A stretch of DNA of 64,000 nucleotides, from positions 867,998 through 931,997 of the forward strand of contig NZ_JACHGW010000003.1 of NCBI RefSeq assembly GCF_014202505.1, in the 5' to 3' direction. Of the stretch, positions 8,612 through 15,764 are shown piece after piece. The notes below the pieces were generated by a model that did not search any database, had not been told where the DNA came from, and saw nothing but the letters and a program-made list of their open reading frames with translations. The stretch is from Armatimonas rosea (GTDB lineage: Bacteria; Armatimonadota; Armatimonadia; Armatimonadales; Armatimonadaceae). The first letter of the stretch is position 1; the number at the start of each line of letters is the position of its first letter. The position numbers and the translations under genes are program-made.

Positions 8612-9802
8612 CTAATCGGTTGCTTTCTCTTTGGGCGGAAGGCGCTGGAAGAAGTCCTGGTAGAAGCGCTCGGTGTAGGAGGTGAGTAGCTCGGAGATGC
8701 GGGCATGGCTCTCGGAGGCGAGGACAACTCCCGCGTGGTGTTTCTTCTTGAGCTGCCACCAGATCTCGGGAGCGTCGTAGCCGGATAGATCGGGCTCCTC
8801 TTGCTTGGCCAGCGAGACCAGCAGGCCGGCGTAGCGCTTGTAGGGCGGCTCCGGGGTGTAGCTCTCCCGCACCTCTAGCTTGGCCCACTCCGCCCAGAGG
8901 TTTAAGCCCGAGGCCGCCTCGATCATCTCCGCAATATGGGCACCGCCGACACGGGCGCTCGTCTCTAAGAAGTAGAACCGGCCGTCGGCGGCGCTCTGGA
9001 TGTACTCCGTGTGCGAGACCCCGCGCACCAGCCCTAGGGTCTTGAGAACGGTGGCGTTGAGCTTCTTGAGCGCTTTTTCCTCCACCGAGCCGTAGGGGAC
9101 ATTCTGGGTGCAAAAGACACGCCCCTCGTGGCTCACTTCAAGTGGCGGGCGGGCGTAGCGGCTCACCAGCGCCCAGACCACTCTCTTGTCATCGACAATG
9201 GAGTCTACGTGCCAGATCGTGCCGGGAAGAAACTCCTCCAAGAGGTAGTAGGACTGCCGGTCGCCCAAGGCTTCGAGAAGCGGCCAGAGCTCTGCCTCAC
9301 TCTCGACCTTCTTGATCCCAATTGCCCCCGCCTGGGTTCGCGGCTTGAGGACATAGGGCGGCGGGACCTCCGCCATAAAGGCCCGGATATCGTCGTAGTT
9401 GAGAACCCCCACGAAGCGCGGGATGGGCAGGCCACCATCACGGGCCTTGGCGCGCATTGCCAGCTTATCGCGGAAGTAGCGTGCGGTGGTGTCGCCCATC
9501 CCTCCGAGCCGCAGGTGCTCGCGCAGCAGGGCCGCTTTCTCGACATCGAAGTCGTCGAGGGGGACGATCTTATCGATCTTGACCGTGCGGGCGAGGTAGC
9601 TGACAGCGTGGATCATGTCGGTCAGGTTCCACTCTTTGTCCACATCCGGCATGAAGTAGATATCGTCGAGGCACTCCCGCGGCCAGTCTCCGTTCTCCAG
9701 GCTCTGGGAGGTCAGCAGGAGGGTTCGGCAGCCCTCCGCCTTGCACTGGCGCAGAAAGGCCTGGCCTTTTTCAAAGCTCGCAATCGCAAGAACGGTCTTC
9801 AT
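8612..9802 (-). CDS. ATP-grasp domain ligase (carboxylate-amine ligase type)
   Basis: This 396-residue protein has an N-terminal pre-ATP-grasp fold (MKTVLAIASFEKGQAFL) and a central ATP-binding region with PPYVLKPRTQAGAIGIKKVES. The metal-binding end is YFLETSARVGGAHIAEMIE, as in carbamoyl-phosphate-synthase-like and BtrJ/CarB-like ATP-grasp ligases. The family joins a carboxylate, activated as acyl phosphate, to an amine or thiol. The substrate cannot be read from sequence. It starts 6 nt after a TAAAAT hexamer (leaderless type) and is followed by an esterase gene 2 bp away. The pairing suggests a small peptide or ester product pathway. Confidence 0.8.
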   Translation of the reverse strand: MKTVLAIASFEKGQAFLRQCKAEGCRTLLLTSQSLENGDWPRECLDDIYFMPDVDKEWNLTDMIHAVSYLARTVKIDKIVPLDDFDVEKAALLREHLRLGGMGDTTARYFRDKLAMRAKARDGGLPIPRFVGVLNYDDIRAFMAEVPPPYVLKPRTQAGAIGIKKVESEAELWPLLEALGDRQSYYLLEEFLPGTIWHVDSIVDDKRVVWALVSRYARPPLEVSHEGRVFCTQNVPYGSVEEKALKKLNATVLKTLGLVRGVSHTEYIQSAADGRFYFLETSARVGGAHIAEMIEAASGLNLWAEWAKLEVRESYTPEPPYKRYAGLLVSLAKQEEPDLSGYDAPEIWWQLKKKHHAGVVLASESHARISELLTSYTERFYQDFFQRLPPKEKATD

Positions 9803-9808
9803 GGCCGC

Positions 9809-9814
9809 ATTTTA
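9809..9814 (-). promoter_or_regulatory. -10 element of the ATP-grasp gene (predicted leaderless)
   Basis: TAAAAT on the minus strand lies 6 nt before the ATG at 9802. No Shine-Dalgarno sequence lies between. Confidence 0.5.
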
Positions 9815-9817
9815 CCT

Positions 9818-9903
9818 GATTATGGCCGAAGGCCTTTGTGTCCGAGGCACGAGGACAGCAAGACGCCCCCCTCTAACGGGGGCGATACAAATAACGGGGG
9901 CGA
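9818..9903 (+). repeat. Dispersed intergenic repeat, copy B
   Basis: Copy B matches copy A through GATTATGG, the 22-nt block at 9837-9858 and the 23-nt block at 9861-9883. It lies between the rpmB terminator and the ATP-grasp promoter. It also has a local palindrome GGCCGAAGGCC. Confidence 0.75.
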
Positions 9904-9940
9904 CAAAAAAACAGCCCTCTCCGAAGCGAGGGCTGTCTTT
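9904..9940 (-). terminator. Terminator of the rpmG-rpmB operon
   Basis: A 9-bp stem ACAGCCCTC (9911-9919) pairs with 9928-9936. On the minus strand it is followed by seven T. On the plus strand CTTTTAA follows, so it may work both ways. Confidence 0.85.
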
Positions 9941-9956
9941 TAATAAATTGCCTGTC

Positions 9957-10205
9957 TTAGAAGCTCTTAGGCAGGGGAGCCTGGCCCGCCAGGATCGCCT
10001 TGAACTTGCGGCTGGTGAGCATGCGAGCTGCCACTTTGATCTTCTGGGTGCCGCCGCCGGGAGCCGGGACGGAGACCGTCTGAAGGTTCACATTGAAGAC
10101 ACGGCAGGTCTTGGGGGCGCGGTGCGCCCACTGACCAGAGTGGACGTGGCGGGTGTTACGCCCGGCCTGGGCCTTGCGGCCGCTGACGGCGCAGACTTTA
10201 GACAT
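9957..10205 (-). CDS. rpmB: Large ribosomal subunit protein L28
   Basis: This 82-residue basic protein begins [25 protein letters not shown]. Its middle, KTCRVFNVNLQTVSV, followed by IKVAARMLTSRKFKAI, matches bacterial L28 in order and length. The family often carries a CxxxG zinc-ribbon-like start, and Cys5 with the VSG turn fits. It is translated from an ATG that overlaps the L33 stop by one base (TAATG), so the two ribosomal proteins are coupled. A strong terminator follows. Confidence 0.95.
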   Translation of the reverse strand: MSKVCAVSGRKAQAGRNTRHVHSGQWAHRAPKTCRVFNVNLQTVSVPAPGGGTQKIKVAARMLTSRKFKAILAGQAPLPKSF

Positions 10206-10372
10206 TACTTTGTCTCCTTGAAGGTCACGTGCTTGCGCAGGACAGGATCATACTTCTTCAGCTCAATCCGGCTGGGGTCGTTGCGCTTGTTTTTGATTGT
10301 CGTGTAGGTTGCACCGCTCTCCGAAGAACGGAGGGTAATGATGATGCGGTTCTCTGAACTTTTCTTTGCCAT
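10205..10372 (-). CDS. rpmG: Large ribosomal subunit protein L33
   Basis: This 55-residue protein, [25 protein letters not shown] and onward to [19 protein letters not shown], has the usual L33 length and ends. It lacks the CxxC pairs of zinc-binding L33, so it is the zinc-free form. A longer frame runs upstream, but the ATG at 10372 is the family start. The leader is about 29 nt with an AGGAGC-type ribosome binding site. It is the first gene of the rpmG-rpmB operon. Confidence 0.95.
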   Translation of the reverse strand: MAKKSSENRIIITLRSSESGATYTTIKNKRNDPSRIELKKYDPVLRKHVTFKETK

Positions 10373-10407
10373 GGGAATACGATTCGCTCCTGAAATGCCA
10401 AGGGAGA

Positions 10408-10436
10408 AGTATACCGGGTAAATTCGATTTTCGCAA
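10408..10436 (-). promoter_or_regulatory. Promoter of rpmG-rpmB
   Basis: On the minus strand a TTGCGA -35 (10431-10436), a 17-bp spacer and a TATACT -10 (10408-10413) form a near-consensus housekeeping promoter. Confidence 0.7.
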
Positions 10437-10441
10437 GGAGG

Positions 10442-10447
10442 TACACT
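10442..10447 (+). promoter_or_regulatory. -10 element of the nitronate monooxygenase gene (predicted leaderless)
   Basis: TACACT ends 7 nt before the ATG at 10455. An AGGAGG lies just upstream of this hexamer, 13 nt from the ATG, which is too far to serve as a good ribosome binding site. Confidence 0.5.
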
Positions 10448-10454
10448 CTGCGAT

Positions 10455-11420
10455 ATGAAAAATCGTTTCTGTGAGGCTTGGGGCATGAGCGTGCCCGTGG
10501 TGCAAGCGCCCGTCGGAAGTGCCTCCTGCCCGGAGCTGGTCGCGGCGGTCAGTAATGCGGGGGGGCTGGGGATGCTCTCCGGGACCTGGCGCGAGCCCGA
10601 GGCGCTCCGCTTGCTCATCCGTCAGACACAGGAGCGGACCCGGAGGCCCTTTGGCGTGAACCTGGTCTTGGCGTGGGACATGACCGAGCGGCTGGAGATC
10701 TGCTTGGAAGAAGGGGTGCGCCTGCTCTCGTTCTTCTGGGGCGACCCGACACGCTCCCTTGAGACCGTGCACCGGGCGGGTGCGACGGCTCTGGTCACAG
10801 TGGGGAGCGCCGACGAGGCGCGGCAGGCGGCGGATGCAGGCGCGGATGGCATTGTCGCGCAGGGCTGGGAGGCGGGCGGACATGTCTGGGGCCAGGTGAC
10901 CACGCTGGCGCTGGTGCCACGGGTGGTCGATGCGGTTCCTGAGCTACCCGTGCTCGCCGCGGGAGGGATCGCCGATGGGCGGGGGATCGCGGCCGCGCTG
11001 GCTCTGGGAGCGGAGGCGGCGTGGATGGGGACACGCTTCTTGCTCACCGACGAGGCACGGGTGCATCCGCACTACCAGCGACGGCTACAAGAGGCCACGG
11101 AGGCAGATACCCTCCACACCGAGCGGTTCTCGGGCGGCTGGCCGAACGCGCCGCACCGGGTCCTCAACCTCCCCGAGCACTGGGAGCGCGCGGGGGAGAT
11201 TATCGCGCACTACGAAGATGGCGAGGCGATCCCGCGGCTCTCATCGAACCTGCCCGCGCCCGGCGTTGTCGGGGATATCGATGCCATGTGCCTCTACGCC
11301 GGGCAGAGTGTCGGGCTGACAGCCGAGCGCCTTCCCGCGGCGGCTCTCGTGGCGCAGCTAGGGGCAGAAACGCGCGCCGCGGCCCGCAACCTTTGGGAGT
11401 TGCAGGGTACAATACGGTAA
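10455..11420 (+). CDS. Nitronate monooxygenase (2-nitropropane dioxygenase family)
   Basis: This 321-residue FMN-dependent TIM-barrel protein has the family pattern. It starts with P-V-V-Q-A-P-V near the N-terminus and continues with [14 protein letters not shown] and [18 protein letters not shown] (the His region). Then come [32 protein letters not shown] and the FMN phosphate loop. Members oxidise nitronates to carbonyl compounds and so detoxify propionate-3-nitronate-like compounds; some reduce enoyl thioesters. The gene faces away from rpmG. The next gene has its own -10 within the final codons of this one. Confidence 0.85.
   Translation: MKNRFCEAWGMSVPVVQAPVGSASCPELVAAVSNAGGLGMLSGTWREPEALRLLIRQTQERTRRPFGVNLVLAWDMTERLEICLEEGVRLLSFFWGDPTRSLETVHRAGATALVTVGSADEARQAADAGADGIVAQGWEAGGHVWGQVTTLALVPRVVDAVPELPVLAAGGIADGRGIAAALALGAEAAWMGTRFLLTDEARVHPHYQRRLQEATEADTLHTERFSGGWPNAPHRVLNLPEHWERAGEIIAHYEDGEAIPRLSSNLPAPGVVGDIDAMCLYAGQSVGLTAERLPAAALVAQLGAETRAAARNLWELQGTIR
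11408..11413 (+). promoter_or_regulatory. -10 element inside the end of the monooxygenase gene
   Basis: TACAAT overlaps the last codons (TIR then TAA). It lies 20 nt before the ATG at 11434, which has a TAAGGAG ribosome binding site. Confidence 0.4.
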
Positions 11421-11433
11421 GGAGAACGACAAA

Positions 11434-11901
11434 ATGGCGCGAATGTCCCCGTGGATCATTGCAGGTGTGGGCTGTCTTGGAGTCGCGGCACTCGGGGTGG
11501 TGGGGATCGGTGGGCTTGGCCTGCTGGTCTCGAAGTCGGTGTCGGAGGAGATGAGCAAGCCGCTCGACAAAGAGGCTGTCCTGGCAAAACTAAAGCTTCC
11601 CATCCATCCTAAGGCACAGTGGGACGAAGACCTGACCAAGAGCATACGGGCGGGTTCTGTTGTGGCGTCAAAGTTCGCAAAACTGGAGATGGCGACAGCG
11701 AGCTTTCGGCTGTCGGCTCCCCAAGCAGAGGTGAAGGACTGGTACAAGAAGACCCTCACCGAAAAAGGTTATGTGTTTCAGGGGGAGACCCAGGAGAAGG
11801 CAACCACGCTTAAGTTCTCCGACAAGGACGACATAATTACCGTGAGCCTCGCAGAGCCTGCCGTGCTGATGCTCTCCCGAATGAAGGTGTCTGGGCGGTA
11901 A
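11434..11901 (+). CDS. Membrane-anchored protein of unknown function, paralogue 1
   Basis: This 155-residue protein has a short cytoplasmic start (MARMSP), one transmembrane helix (about 7-34) and an extracytoplasmic domain of about 120 residues. The domain shows the pattern SEEMSKPLDKEAVLAKL, HPKAQWDEDLT and VKDWYKKTLTEKGYVFQG. The gene 49 bp downstream encodes a clear paralogue. The WYKKTLTEKGY segment resembles a small alpha/beta domain also seen in lipoproteins that handle repetitive ligands, but no family is claimed. A ribosome binding site (AAGGAG) precedes the ATG. Confidence 0.75.
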   Translation: MARMSPWIIAGVGCLGVAALGVVGIGGLGLLVSKSVSEEMSKPLDKEAVLAKLKLPIHPKAQWDEDLTKSIRAGSVVASKFAKLEMATASFRLSAPQAEVKDWYKKTLTEKGYVFQGETQEKATTLKFSDKDDIITVSLAEPAVLMLSRMKVSGR

Positions 11902-11950
11902 CATTTCGCCAACAAGTGCTGTTTTAGACGTATGTAAAGGAGTAGAGACC

Positions 11951-12484
11951 GTGAGTTTTGATATAGGAAAAGATGCCTTTAATCCCCCCCCGCCTCCCAG
12001 GAAGCGCATGTCGCCTTGGGCGGTGACCGGGATTGGGTGCGCGGTGCTGCTGGTGGGGAGCATTGTGGGAATAGGGGCCTGCGGCGTCCAGATGTCCAAT
12101 GCCATGAAAGAGGAGCTCAAGAAGCCCATCGACAAGGAGCAGGTCCTGGCAGAGCTGGGCGATACCCCCCTCTATCCCAAGATTCAGTTTGACGAGAACT
12201 CCACCAAGATCGGCCGAGCGGGCATGAAGATTGGTGGGCGCTTTGTCCCGGCACAGCGCACTGCCATTGCGGGGTTTCGCACCGAGGATGCGCCTGCACT
12301 GGTCTATGGCTGGTACGACGAGCAGCTCCTCAAGGCGGGCTATCGGCTGGAGGATGGGCGTGACAACAAGCGTGGGGGGCACTCCTACCGCAAGGACCAC
12401 GACATGGTGGTGGTACGGGTGAACCCGGACAAAGGCGAGGCCAATAGCCTGATGGTGATGCGCTTCTACAACATCAAGAAGTAG
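11951..12484 (+). CDS. Membrane-anchored protein of unknown function, paralogue 2
   Basis: This 177-residue protein starts at GTG after an AAGGAG site. It has a cytoplasmic Pro-run start (NPPPPPRKR), a transmembrane helix (about 23-45) and a domain matching the upstream paralogue: MKEELKKPIDKEQVLAEL against MSKPLDKEAVLAKL, YPKIQFDENSTKIGRAG against HPKAQWDEDLTKSIRAG, and YGWYDEQLLKAGY against KDWYKKTLTEKGY. The two probably arose by local duplication and may form a pair at the membrane. A terminator follows. Confidence 0.75.
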   Translation: MSFDIGKDAFNPPPPPRKRMSPWAVTGIGCAVLLVGSIVGIGACGVQMSNAMKEELKKPIDKEQVLAELGDTPLYPKIQFDENSTKIGRAGMKIGGRFVPAQRTAIAGFRTEDAPALVYGWYDEQLLKAGYRLEDGRDNKRGGHSYRKDHDMVVVRVNPDKGEANSLMVMRFYNIKK

Positions 12485-12506
12485 AGCGACAGCCCACTAA
12501 GTACCT

Positions 12507-12541
12507 GAGAGCGTCCCGGCACAGGGGCGCTCTCTTGCGTT
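12507..12541 (+). terminator. Terminator after the paralogue pair
   Basis: An 11-bp stem (12507-12517 with 12524-12534, one G-T pair) and a 6-nt loop are followed by a short T-poor tail (TTGCGTT). It may also serve the convergent regulator gene. Confidence 0.6.
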
Positions 12542-12839
12542 AGCGGCGAACCATCTCCTCCAGCGCGGCGACATAGGCCTCAAAGGCGCGGCGGCCCGAG
12601 TCGGTGGGGGCGTAGGTGGTGCGGGGCTTCTTTCCGTGAAACTCCTTGGTCACCCGGACATAGCCGCTCTCCTCCAGCACGGTGAGGTGGGTGGAGAGGT
12701 TCCCGTCGGAGACACCCAGGGCGGCCTTGAGGAAGTTGAAGTCGCACTCCCCAGACGCCATCAAGCTGGACATCACCCCCAGCCGAACCTTCTGGTGGAT
12801 CACATCATCGATTGCATCAAGTTTCCGAACCGCTGCCAT
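12540..12839 (-). CDS. Winged-helix transcriptional regulator (ArsR/MarR-like)
   Basis: This 99-residue winged-helix protein runs IHQKVRLGVMSSLMASGECDFNFLKAALGVSDGNLSTHLTVLEESGYVRV and then the wing GKKPRTTYAPTDSGRRAFEAYV. This is the one-domain regulator family related to PadR/ArsR (winged helix DNA-binding, HTH_34 type). No metal-binding Cys pair is present; only one Cys occurs. Genes of this type often regulate the membrane protein encoded beside them. Here the membrane gene lies just upstream with an 9-bp gap in the same direction, so the pair probably forms one autoregulated unit. Confidence 0.85.
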   Translation of the reverse strand: MAAVRKLDAIDDVIHQKVRLGVMSSLMASGECDFNFLKAALGVSDGNLSTHLTVLEESGYVRVTKEFHGKKPRTTYAPTDSGRRAFEAYVAALEEMVRR

Positions 12840-12848
12840 TTTCTTCTC

Positions 12849-13502
12849 TCACCATCCGTATTTCAGGCCCATCCAGGCCCCGTAGACTATATGAAAGCCC
12901 CCAAAGGTCAGCGCCATGAGCGCCCGCGGGCCGATAATAAAGTTATCCGGGAGGAGCAGGGCGATGATCCCCGCCCCCAGAAACGCCCAGCCCATGATCG
13001 AGACCTCGCGCCGGCTGAACATCGCAATGGCCAGCAGTGCGACTGCGTAGCACAGGATCCAAAGGCCGTAGAGATAGGTCCCTAGCGCCTCCGGGTGGAG
13101 CAGGTGGAACAGGGTGATCCCTGCGCCCGCCAGCAAGCCCGGTGCCACGGCCCGTGCCAGGTGGACACCCAGCGCGGAGAAGGCCGTCTTGCCCACCTTG
13201 GCCGCGCGCCGCTTGGTTAGGAGCACGTCGGTGACCAAGGCGAGGACAAGGGTCGCCCCCCAGAGTGCCACAAACAGCAGCTTATCGGTGAGAGTCCCCA
13301 GCTTCGTGGGGGCGAACACCGCCGCTGCGAGGGCGTAGCACCCTGCCAGCACCCCCGAGAGCCCCGAGAGGGTGGAGTGCTTGGTGGAGCGCTCCATCGC
13401 CTGCCGGATGACCCGTAGGTGCTCTTCTGCCTCCCCCGCACTGGTGACAATCCGAAAGATCGGGGTGCCGTCGGGGTGGAATTTTGTTTCTTTGCCTGGC
13501 AA
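12849..13502 (-). CDS. Six-helix membrane protein partnered with a winged-helix regulator
   Basis: This 217-residue protein has a soluble N-terminus of about 45 residues (HLRVIRQAMERSTKHSTLSG). About six transmembrane segments follow, including LLFVALWGATLVLALVTDVLL, LGTYLYGLWILCYAVALLAIAMF and IMGWAFLGAGIIALLLPDNFII. Translation probably starts at TTG 13502 behind a GGAGAG site. It lies between rnc and the regulator gene in the same direction. The family is unrecognised; regulator-plus-membrane pairs of this shape are common in Bacteroidota and Acidobacteriota-like genomes, but their substrate is unknown. Confidence 0.75.
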   Translation of the reverse strand: MPGKETKFHPDGTPIFRIVTSAGEAEEHLRVIRQAMERSTKHSTLSGLSGVLAGCYALAAAVFAPTKLGTLTDKLLFVALWGATLVLALVTDVLLTKRRAAKVGKTAFSALGVHLARAVAPGLLAGAGITLFHLLHPEALGTYLYGLWILCYAVALLAIAMFSRREVSIMGWAFLGAGIIALLLPDNFIIGPRALMALTFGGFHIVYGAWMGLKYGW

Positions 13503-13513
13503 AGCTCTCTCTC

Positions 13514-14191
13514 CTACAGCATACGTCCTGGTGGCGTGTCTGTCAAGTGCGCAAGGGCATCCAGCGCAGCGGCTCGCTCTGCCGCACGCAGAGCGCGGCC
13601 CGTCCCTGTGCCTAGCAGGGTACCCTCACAGAGCACCTCGACTGTCACGGGCTCCTGTTGTGGCCCGGAGTCTAGCGCACGGTACTCGGGCTTCTTGCGG
13701 CCTTGGGCCTGGAGCGCCTCTTGCAGGCGGCTCTTGGGGTGCTTGGTAGCGGGGTTCTGGATCACGGCCTGGAGCGGCTCGGCGAGGGTGGCCTCGACAA
13801 AGGCGAGCGCCACGGCCTCGCCCGCCTCCTGGTAGAGCGCCCCGACCAGCGCCTCGTAGGCTCCCGAGAGCAGGCGTGTCTGCTGCGCAAGGCCCATCTT
13901 CTGCCCACCCGGATCGAGCCGGAGCAGCTCGGGGACTCCCAGCACCTGGGCAGCATCGGCTTGGGTCTCGCGGTCCACCACACTCGCGCGGGCCAGGGTG
14001 AGCGTCCCCTCGGCGGCGTCGGGGAGGGCGTCCATGAGCAGTCGGGCCACATAGACATTGAGCAGCGCATCGCCCAGGAACTCCAGGCGCTCGTTGGAGT
14101 GGGGGTGAGGAGCCGCCGAGCGGTGGGTGAGTGCCTGCTCCAGGAGAGCACTCCCGGGCGCAAACCCCCAGCGCTTCGCGAACGCTGGCAC
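13514..14191 (-). CDS. rnc: Ribonuclease III
   Basis: The endonuclease domain carries the signature NERLEFLGDALLN and the second metal-ligand stretch GAYEALVGALY. The C-terminal double-stranded RNA binding domain is SRLQEALQAQGRKKPEYRALD and onward to the Ala-rich end. The enzyme cuts double-stranded RNA in rRNA and mRNA processing. The frame stays open to an ATG at 14296, but those extra 35 residues come from repeat sequence and do not look like RNase III. GTG at 14191 gives 225 residues, the usual family length. Another GTG lies five codons upstream. The start is therefore uncertain; the function is not. Confidence 0.9.
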   Translation of the reverse strand: MPAFAKRWGFAPGSALLEQALTHRSAAPHPHSNERLEFLGDALLNVYVARLLMDALPDAAEGTLTLARASVVDRETQADAAQVLGVPELLRLDPGGQKMGLAQQTRLLSGAYEALVGALYQEAGEAVALAFVEATLAEPLQAVIQNPATKHPKSRLQEALQAQGRKKPEYRALDSGPQQEPVTVEVLCEGTLLGTGTGRALRAAERAAALDALAHLTDTPPGRML

Positions 14192-14405
14192 TCCCCCCGC
14201 GGACACTCCCCCCGCGCTCTGTTCGTTCCTCACGACGCGCGACCCCCTCTCGCTCTGTTTCCTCCTTCGTTGGGACGAGAGGGGGTGCCGAGGCACGAGG
14301 CAGGGGAGTGCTCGGGGGAGAGCCCCCCCTCCTTTCCCGCCGACGAAGGAGGAAACACGGGGAAGGGAGGGGGCAGGGGGGAGAGATGCCTGGGGGAGGG
14401 ATGCC
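14192..14405. repeat. Palindrome-rich intergenic repeat, copy D
   Basis: It contains two nested inverted repeats: ACCCCCTCTCG 14242-14252 with 14276-14286, and TTTCCTCCTTCGT 14258-14270 with 14343-14355. It also carries the GCCGAGGCACGAGG core shared with copies A and B, followed by GGGGAGTG as in copy E at 17016-17087. The strongly purine-skewed right end (14330-14400) holds no credible gene. Confidence 0.65.
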
Positions 14406-15605
14406 TCACTTCAGTGCCGCCACGGCCTCGGCGATCCGTGCGACACCCTTCTCGATAGTCGCGCGGCTGGTGGCATAGCTCAGGCGCACATAGTCATCGG
14501 CACCAAAGCCCGAGCCCGGTACCACCGCGACTTTCTGGGTCGCGAGCAGGTAGTCGGCGACGTCATCGCCGCTCTGCAGGGTCTTGCCCTCAGGCGTGGT
14601 CTTGCCGTAGAGTGCGCTGACCTTGGGGAAGACATAGAACGCTCCCTCGGGCATCAGGCAGCTCAGGCCGTCGATTCCATTGAGCCCGGCGACAATTAGC
14701 TTGCGGCGGGCATCGAACTCCGTGCACCACTCGGCGAGGAAGCTCTGGTCGCCCGTGAGCGCGGCCAGACCCGCCCACTGCGCGATACTGGTCGGGTTGC
14801 TCGTGCTCTGGTCTTGCAGCCGGTTCATCGCCCCGACATACTCCGCCTCCGCCGCGACATAGCCCAGGCGCCAGCCAGTCATGGAGTAGGCCTTGGACAT
14901 GCCATTGACCGTAAAGGTGCGTTTCTTGATCTCCGGTCCGAGTGCTGCAATCGAGATAAACTCATTGGCATCGTAGACAATTTTTTCGTAGATCTCGTCG
15001 GAGATGACGTAGAAATCGTGCTGGATGGCGAGCTCCGCCAGGGCCTCGATCGTGGCGCGGGGCCACATCGCGCCGGTGGGGTTGCTCGGGGAGTTCAGCA
15101 CGACAATCTTGGTCTTGGGCGTGATCGCGGCCTTGAGCTGGTCGATTGTCGGGGCGAAGTTGGTCTCGTCGGTGGTCTGGAGAATGACCGGGGTGCCGTC
15201 GGCGAGCTTGACCTGCTCGGGGTAGCTGACCCAGTAGGGCGCGGGAATCACGACCTCATCGCCCTCGCTGACCATGGCCTGGAAGATGTTGTAGAGTGTG
15301 TGCTTGCCGCCGCAGGAGACAATGACGTTGCCGGGGGCGTAGTCGAGGCCGTTGTCGGTCTTGAGTTTTTCACAGATGGCTTTTCGCAGCTCGGGGATGC
15401 CTGCCGAGGGCGTGTACTTGGTCTTGCCTTTAGCCAGCGCATCGATAGCCGCATCTTTGATGTGCTGCGGGGTATCGAAGTCCGGCTCCCCGGCACCGAA
15501 GCCGAGGACATCGTGACCGTCCGCCTTGAGCTGGTTGGCCTTGGCGGTGATGGCGAGCGTGGGGGAGGGGGCGCAGTTGAGCGCACGGGGGGAAAGACGA
15601 CTCAT
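14406..15605 (-). CDS. aspC: Aspartate aminotransferase-type PLP enzyme (class I)
   Basis: This 399-residue fold-type I aminotransferase has GAGEPDFDTPQHIKDAA and then the Asp/Asn region LNSPSNPTGAMWPRATIE. The PLP lysine lies in NGMSKAYSMTGWRLGY (K238), and the end is RLSYATSRATIEKGVARI. It fits the subgroup Ib enzymes of Bacillus and Thermus, which transfer amino groups between aspartate and 2-oxoglutarate; some of these also accept prephenate. A TATACT -10 lies 10 nt before the ATG with GGAGG in between. The next gene upstream (MFS) is 145 bp away across a REP-like repeat. Confidence 0.92.
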   Translation of the reverse strand: MSRLSPRALNCAPSPTLAITAKANQLKADGHDVLGFGAGEPDFDTPQHIKDAAIDALAKGKTKYTPSAGIPELRKAICEKLKTDNGLDYAPGNVIVSCGGKHTLYNIFQAMVSEGDEVVIPAPYWVSYPEQVKLADGTPVILQTTDETNFAPTIDQLKAAITPKTKIVVLNSPSNPTGAMWPRATIEALAELAIQHDFYVISDEIYEKIVYDANEFISIAALGPEIKKRTFTVNGMSKAYSMTGWRLGYVAAEAEYVGAMNRLQDQSTSNPTSIAQWAGLAALTGDQSFLAEWCTEFDARRKLIVAGLNGIDGLSCLMPEGAFYVFPKVSALYGKTTPEGKTLQSGDDVADYLLATQKVAVVPGSGFGADDYVRLSYATSRATIEKGVARIAEAVAALK

Positions 15606-15615
15606 TTCACCCTCC

Positions 15616-15621
15616 AGTATA
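15616..15621 (-). promoter_or_regulatory. -10 element of the aminotransferase gene
   Basis: TATACT on the minus strand lies 10 nt before the ATG at 15605. The GGAGG between them would be only partly transcribed if initiation is 6-7 nt after the hexamer. Confidence 0.4.
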
Positions 15622-15644
15622 GCGCATGCGCTGGCGATGGGATA

Positions 15645-15764
15645 GAGCCGGGGATTGAAAGCCCCGGCAGAGGGAAGGGAGCGCCCCGTGGGCGCGGAAA
15701 GCGCTTATTTCTGCGCGTCCTCGGGACGCTGTCTCCGAGAGACGGGGCTTTTAATCCCCGGCTC
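15645..15764. repeat. REP/BIME-like palindromic element overlapping the MFS stop codon
   Basis: Two 21-nt arms (15645-15665 and 15744-15764) are inverted copies with one mismatch. Each arm is itself a hairpin (CCGGGG...CCCCGG). The right arm supplies the last codons and the TAA (15751-15753) of the MFS gene. Confidence 0.75.

Noticed and set aside
14160-14405. Repeat D as an insertion sequence
   Set aside because: There is no transposase frame and no clean target duplication. The structure is nested palindromes only.
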